From contig CAZBYL010000072.1 in the NCBI GenBank assembly GCA_964496275.1, positions 1 to 8,823 on the forward strand: a stretch of DNA of 8,823 nucleotides. Direction: 5' to 3'. The notes under the pieces were generated by a model, which searched no databases, was not told the DNA's origin, and was given only the letters and a program-made list of their open reading frames with translations. The stretch is from CAZBYL01 sp964496275 (GTDB lineage: Bacteria; Synergistota; Synergistia; Synergistales; Synergistaceae). The position numbers and the translations under genes are program-made. Shown one piece after another: positions 5,697 to 8,823 of the stretch (the stretch's first letter is position 1; each line of letters opens with the position of its first letter).

Positions 5697-6668
5697 ATGC
5701 TCTTTCTCAATGAAAAAACCCTTATTGAATCGGTGAACCTTGCAGAACTCATCAAAAGAATTGAACGCGCAATGATATTTGCGGAGAACGAAAAGTTCGC
5801 TATGCCGCTCCGTTCCAACGTCTTTTTGGACAGCGACGATTCCCTCATGCTCATGCCCTGTCTCACTTCAAACGTTTGGGGCTGTAAGCTCTTAACCCTT
5901 CGTCCCAGCAACCCGCCGAAGGGAATGCCCTTTATCAACGGAATGGTTGTGCTTTTTGACGCAAACACGGGAGAAGCGAAGGCCGTTCTTGAGGGCAAGA
6001 CAGTCACGGCGCTCAGAACGGGCGCGGTCGGCGGAGCCGGTATCAAAAACACGGCGAAACCGGAAATTACAAGTCTCGGACTTGTCGGCACGGGAGTGCA
6101 GGGTTTCTGGCAGGCGCGCTACGGCTGCGCCGCACGCGAGAGCGTTAAGGAAGTTTGGATATGTGACGCTTTTAAAGATAAACTCTCGGATTTTGCGGAC
6201 AGACTTCAATCCGTGCTTCCCAATGTCACGGTGAAAATTGCAAAGGACAACAAAGAACTTCTTGAGAACACGGAAGCCGTTATGACCGCAACAAACACAA
6301 AGACGCCGCTCTTTCCGGAGGACGAGGGCATACTGCGCGGACACGCTTTCTCGGGCATAGGCTCCTACCTCCCCGATATGAAAGAGTATCCCGACACAAT
6401 ATTCAAACTTGCGGGCGGGCACGTGTACGTAGACACTATGCACGCCCTGGAAGAGACAGGAGATTTAATTACCCCAATCGAAAACGGCTCTCTGAAAAAA
6501 GAAAACATACACACACTTGCCGAGCGCATAGAGGGCAAATGCTGCACAGCTCAGCCCGAAACGTCCTTCTTCAAATCTGTCGGCATGGCTCTGTTTGATA
6601 TAGCAGCCGCAGAATACCTCTGCGAAGCGGCAAGAGCCAAAGGGCTGGGCGCGGAACTGGAATTCTAA
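5697..6668 (+). CDS. Ornithine cyclodeaminase/mu-crystallin family NAD(P)-dependent protein, probable imine (ketimine) reductase
   Basis: This 323-residue cytoplasmic enzyme has a substrate domain with Lys64 in GCKLLTL and Arg107 in LRTGAVGG, then a Rossmann domain with GLVGTGVQG at 128-136 and Asp157 at the end of the second strand. True ornithine cyclodeaminases have a catalytic Asp in a GGDCPGKTE-type motif. Here the equivalent stretch is GSYLPDMKE (222-230), with Tyr at the Asp position. This is closer to the pattern of ketimine and pyrroline-2-carboxylate reductases and of the DauB-type anabolic dehydrogenase. The likely reaction is NAD(P)H reduction of a cyclic or linear imine to an L-amino acid, possibly proline or a derivative, or the reverse. 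A GGAGG sits nine bases before the ATG, and the gene follows the regulator by 15 bases. Its stop codon overlaps that of the next, convergent gene. The exact substrate is not evident. Confidence 0.85.
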   Translation: MLFLNEKTLIESVNLAELIKRIERAMIFAENEKFAMPLRSNVFLDSDDSLMLMPCLTSNVWGCKLLTLRPSNPPKGMPFINGMVVLFDANTGEAKAVLEGKTVTALRTGAVGGAGIKNTAKPEITSLGLVGTGVQGFWQARYGCAARESVKEVWICDAFKDKLSDFADRLQSVLPNVTVKIAKDNKELLENTEAVMTATNTKTPLFPEDEGILRGHAFSGIGSYLPDMKEYPDTIFKLAGGHVYVDTMHALEETGDLITPIENGSLKKENIHTLAERIEGKCCTAQPETSFFKSVGMALFDIAAAEYLCEAARAKGLGAELEF

Positions 6669-7411
6669 CAGGCCCTTACAAGAGCCGCAAAAATATCCGC
6701 GTTCACGGCATCAGACGCAGCAAGACACTCTGGATGCCACTGAACGCCCACAAGATGGCCATACTGCGGCAGAGCGACTCCTTCAACAAGGCCGTCCTCT
6801 GTCGCAGCCGTAACGCAAAGCTCCGGAGCTAACCTATCTATCGCCTGATGGTGCATCGAATTTACCTTCATAAGCCGCCCATTGTGCAGAGGGAAGAACT
6901 CAGGACGAAGCACCTCCACGTCGTGCACGTATCCTTCCATAACGTCCGAACGCCTGTGCAAAGCCCAAGCCTCCTTCACATCGGGAAGATTCTGATGCAG
7001 CGTGCCGCCCAGTGCAATATTTATAAGCTGACAGCCTCGGCATATCCCCAAAATGGGTTTATGCGCCTTAAAAGCGTGCTTAAAAAGCATAAATTCAAAA
7101 GAGTCACGAGACTCATTGGGCGCGATCGTTCCCATACTGTCCATCTCGTAATATGAAGGGTCGGTATCCTCGCCGCCCGCGAAAAGAAAACCATCCGCCC
7201 GCGCCGCCGCAGATGCTGCTTCATCTTCGATATCAGAAGCCGTAAGCAGCATGGGAACTCCGCCCGCGGCTCTCACGGACATACAAATCTTCTCTGTGAG
7301 ACGGCTCAAAAGCCAGAAATAATCCATAGATTCCTCTTTCATATCCTTCAGCGGAACATCTGCGTAGGAGCTGTAAAATGGATTTGTAGCAACAGCGATA
7401 AGCGGTCTCAT
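6665..7411 (-). CDS. Gamma-glutamyl-gamma-aminobutyrate hydrolase (PuuD)-like class I amidotransferase-fold hydrolase
   Basis: This 248-residue cytoplasmic protein of peptidase family C26 has the full catalytic triad: Cys124 in GICRGCQLIN, and His226 and Glu228 in VGVQWHPE. Other family features are the start MRPLIAVATN, FAGGEDTDPSYY (77-88) and NSMHHQAID (184-192). PuuD-type enzymes cleave gamma-glutamyl amides such as gamma-glutamyl-GABA in putrescine use, and relatives cut other gamma-glutamyl or amide-bound amino acids. No gamma-glutamyl ligase or aminotransferase is nearby, so a putrescine role is not supported here. It could release a free amino acid from a conjugate that feeds the neighbouring enzymes. 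The ATG at 7411 follows a GGGGGGA run by a few bases. It lies 81 bases downstream of the ProC-like gene on the same strand, with a small hairpin and a lone TATAAT between them, and is convergent with the reductase gene, with overlapping stop codons. Confidence 0.85.
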   Translation of the reverse strand: MRPLIAVATNPFYSSYADVPLKDMKEESMDYFWLLSRLTEKICMSVRAAGGVPMLLTASDIEDEAASAAARADGFLFAGGEDTDPSYYEMDSMGTIAPNESRDSFEFMLFKHAFKAHKPILGICRGCQLINIALGGTLHQNLPDVKEAWALHRRSDVMEGYVHDVEVLRPEFFPLHNGRLMKVNSMHHQAIDRLAPELCVTAATEDGLVEGVALPQYGHLVGVQWHPECLAASDAVNADIFAALVRAC

Positions 7412-7471
7412 AAAAATCCCCCCGAAAAATTGTTACGGAATACTCGTCCGAAAATTTGAACGACGAACAAA

Positions 7472-7501
7472 ATTATACAGCAAAGCCGCAAATTACGCGG
7501 C
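7472..7501 (-). promoter_or_regulatory. Hairpin and TATAAT between the ProC-like and PuuD-like genes
   Basis: On the minus strand, GCCGC (7501-7497) pairs with GCGGC (7489-7485) around a 7-base loop at the ProC-like stop codon. A T-rich stretch containing TATAAT (7477-7472) follows. It could be a weak terminator or attenuator, or the -10 of a promoter without a recognisable -35. Neither reading is secure. Confidence 0.3.
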
Positions 7502-8308
7502 GTTTGCTTCAATCGACGAACAAATATCACGGCATATTTCAAGACACCTCTCCATTCCGCGCTCAAGCGCGGCGGCGAAATCTCCGTCCTTGCGGAGCCT
7601 CACAGTCATTGCCTCGGAAATTCCCCCCTTAGTGGAAACATTCTCAAGGCAGCTCTCGGCTTCCGCACTGTTTGGAGCAAGCTCTCTCTCAATCCACTCG
7701 GCCAAATCCGCATAGACGGGATAGCTCTTTGCCATCTCAAAAAGAGCCTTCTCACGCTTGCCGTCCTCAACGTTGATATTCATAAGAATGGGGGGAATAC
7801 ATATACCGACGGTGAATGCGTCTATCTCCTCTTCGCCGGAAATATCAAGCAATTTAATTCCGGCCAGTGAAAGCACACTCCTTGCCGCATCATTAGCAGG
7901 ATAAAGAACGGAAATACCATGCCCCGCAGTTATCGTTTCGGGCCCGCTGCACATCGCACGGCACACACGGCAGGCGAAGGCTTTCTTCAAAATACGGAAA
8001 GGGACCGCGGCCATAAAAGACATTACAAGAGCGTCCGGCTTAACGGAATTTGACGAAACAGCGGAAAAATCCTGAGGCTTTGCCGCGAGAATAATAATAT
8101 CCGCGTTCTTCATAAGAAAAGAAGTATCGCGCAGAGAACCCTCCACTCCCATAGAGACGGCTCTCTCATAAGTGGAGCGGCTGCCCCTGTAAGAGACCAT
8201 CAAATTTGCCTTTGCAAAACCTCCGTCAAGCAGAGCTCTGACGATGGAACTTCCGAGATGACCGAAACCAACTACGCCTATCTTTGTATTAACATCTATA
8301 TTTTTCAT
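7493..8308 (-). CDS. Divergent pyrroline-5-carboxylate reductase (ProC)-family oxidoreductase
   Basis: The protein is 271 residues, the normal ProC length. The N-terminal half is a typical dinucleotide-binding domain: IGVVGFGHLG (10-19) supplies the GxGxxG motif, and LAAKPQD (74-80) matches the family's conserved Lys-Pro turn. The C-terminal dimerisation domain aligns in outline (EIDAFT 161-166, STKGGISEAM 225-234, DFAAALERGM 243-252), but the active-site signatures are changed. The usual GSGPAY region reads as ICIPPIL (169-175), and SPGGTT reads as STKGGIS. It may have lost P5C reduction or act on another imine. The ATG at 8308 is preferred because AAAGGG lies 10 bases upstream; the ATG at 8317 is too close to that site. 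It lies upstream of the PuuD-like gene on the same strand, possibly as a two-gene unit. General amino-acid context agrees with a role in proline, ornithine or related imine chemistry. Confidence 0.75.
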   Translation of the reverse strand: MKNIDVNTKIGVVGFGHLGSSIVRALLDGGFAKANLMVSYRGSRSTYERAVSMGVEGSLRDTSFLMKNADIIILAAKPQDFSAVSSNSVKPDALVMSFMAAVPFRILKKAFACRVCRAMCSGPETITAGHGISVLYPANDAARSVLSLAGIKLLDISGEEEIDAFTVGICIPPILMNINVEDGKREKALFEMAKSYPVYADLAEWIERELAPNSAEAESCLENVSTKGGISEAMTVRLRKDGDFAAALERGMERCLEICRDICSSIEANAA

Positions 8309-8342
8309 AAAAATCATACCCTTTCTCAAAAAACGACAACAG

Positions 8343-8374
8343 CCGGAGCAAAGAAGCAGGAGCTTCTTCGCCGG
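8343..8374 (-). other. Hairpin in the leader of the ProC-like gene
   Basis: AAGAAGC (8351-8357) and GCTTCTT (8362-8368) form a perfect 7-bp stem with a 4-base loop. Outer CCGG blocks (8343-8346 and 8371-8374) can extend it. On the minus strand a run of six T follows nine bases later, about 20 bases before the start codon. It could be a leader structure; the gap to the T-run is too long for a standard terminator. Confidence 0.35.
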
Positions 8375-8652
8375 AGAACGAAAAGACAGTCCGCACGTGC
8401 TCATAGCGCGGCAGAAAAGTCCAAATATGTATTTTTGCTAAAGTCGGAATATGTGGTCGGACGCAGGCGCAAAGGCACGCGAGCCGAAAAATTTATAAAG
8501 GCTTACGGTCGAGGTCGCGGTGATTTAAGAAAAGAGGGGAGTACGGCAAGAGAGAAATTCGTGTCGCCCATGCCCAAATAAACTATCGCAGAAAACTGTT
8601 TCGCTACAGACATCAAATCACTCGCTTTCCGATTCAAAGAATAATGTCGGCA

Positions 8653-8681
8653 AGAATACCCCGTTTGCCCGATAAAGTCAA
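8653..8681 (-). promoter_or_regulatory. Candidate promoter for the ProC-like/PuuD-like genes
   Basis: On the minus strand, TTGACT (8681-8676), a 17-base spacer and TATTCT (8658-8653) resemble a sigma70 promoter with start near 8646. The -10 is a moderate match. The phased 11-bp repeats lie 53 bases upstream of it, so they could also affect this promoter. Confidence 0.4.
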
Positions 8682-8733
8682 GCAATATCTGCGGATGGCC
8701 GGGCAATGGGCAAGCGATGGGAAGGGCAGGGGC

Positions 8734-8788
8734 GTTGAACGATTGTTGAACGATGGTTTAACGATAGTTTAACAATTGTTTAACAATT
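8734..8788. repeat. Five exact-phase 11-bp tandem repeats, candidate response-regulator binding array
   Basis: GTTGAACGATT, GTTGAACGATG, GTTTAACGATA, GTTTAACAATT and GTTTAACAATT start at 8734, 8745, 8756, 8767 and 8778 with no gaps. The consensus is GTTKAACRATN. Tandem half-sites one helical turn apart are the layout of PhoB/PhoP-type (OmpR family) binding sites, including the Bacillus TTAACA and Streptomyces GTTCACC Pho boxes. The array ends just before a TTGACA. It probably controls a gene beyond the right edge. An iteron-like role is less likely. Confidence 0.7.
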
Positions 8789-8792
8789 TATG

Positions 8793-8798
8793 TTGACA
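8793..8798 (+). promoter_or_regulatory. TTGACA element after the tandem repeats (partial promoter at the window edge)
   Basis: A perfect -35-like TTGACA lies five bases after the repeat array. No acceptable -10 is visible before the window ends at 8823; a -10 at 17-base spacing would be the weak AGCCTT. The element may instead be an extra degenerate half-site. Confidence 0.3.
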
Positions 8799-8823
8799 AG
8801 TGCAAATGCTTTCAAAGCCTTCC

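Larger units (their letters stand above)
8309..8733. other. Long intergenic leader region upstream of the ProC-like gene
   Basis: Roughly 425 bases without a convincing gene. It holds a hairpin (8343-8374) and a minus-strand promoter candidate (8653-8681) that would give a ~340-base leader for the ProC-like gene. No tRNA, T-box signature or known riboswitch was recognised. Short open frames on both strands have no family resemblance and no good ribosome site. Confidence 0.5.

Noticed and set aside
5405..6091. 228-residue minus-strand open frame across the regulator/reductase junction
   Set aside because: It is a shadow of two well-supported plus-strand genes: Ser/Arg-rich with no domain.
8503..8613. 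Minus-strand small open frame of 36 residues (or 67 residues from 8706)
   Set aside because: It has no convincing ribosome site and no recognisable family, its C-terminus is a low-information Pro/Arg run, and the longer version starts upstream of the candidate promoter.
8734..8788. CRISPR array or plasmid iterons as an explanation of the tandem repeats
   Set aside because: Units are 11 bp with no spacers, so it is not CRISPR. No replication gene or AT-rich origin is visible nearby, and the 11-bp phase fits a regulator array better.

Overview
The window most likely comes from a Synergistota (Synergistetes) bacterium. The main clue is the truncated gene at the left edge. It ends in a Ser/Gly linker, a Cys-x-Ala-Gly-Phe-Gly motif, a hydrophobic helix and an Arg/Lys cluster, which is the layout of the SYNERG-CTERM surface-sorting tail known from that phylum. 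An amino-acid-fermenting lifestyle fits the remaining genes. No tRNA, rRNA, CRISPR array, insertion sequence or phage gene was seen.

Layout: (1) 1-169, C-terminus of a surface protein, then a hairpin terminator. (2) 374-1696 (-), a YuiF/NhaC-family permease with its own promoter and a long leader. (3) 2046-4752 (-), a two-gene operon in which a proline racemase/4-hydroxyproline epimerase-family enzyme is followed by an IlvD/Edd-family dehydratase-like protein and a strong intrinsic terminator. (4) About 4753-4982, a compact divergent control region with two near mirror-image sigma70 promoters, each overlapped by a GACAA/TTGTC palindrome. (5) 4983-6668 (+), a two-gene operon of a YheO/DauR-type PAS-HTH regulator and an ornithine cyclodeaminase/mu-crystallin-family protein that looks like an imine reductase. 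(6) 6665-8308 (-), a PuuD-like class I amidotransferase-fold hydrolase, convergent with and overlapping the previous gene, preceded by a divergent ProC-like (pyrroline-5-carboxylate reductase family) protein. (7) 8309-8823, an intergenic region ending in five perfectly phased 11-bp tandem repeats followed by a TTGACA element, which probably controls a gene beyond the right edge.

The genes read as a catabolic or salvage module for a cyclic or modified amino acid of the proline/hydroxyproline/ornithine type. The permease would import it, the racemase would invert its alpha-carbon, the dehydratase-like protein might remove water, two NAD(P)-dependent reductase-type enzymes could act on cyclic imines, and the PAS regulator would sense a metabolite and control both divergent operons. 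The substrate cannot be read from the sequence. The most unusual protein is the IlvD-like one: it keeps the family's overall scaffold but lacks one of the three iron-sulfur cysteines and two expected magnesium ligands. The ProC-like protein has also lost the family's signature active-site motifs.
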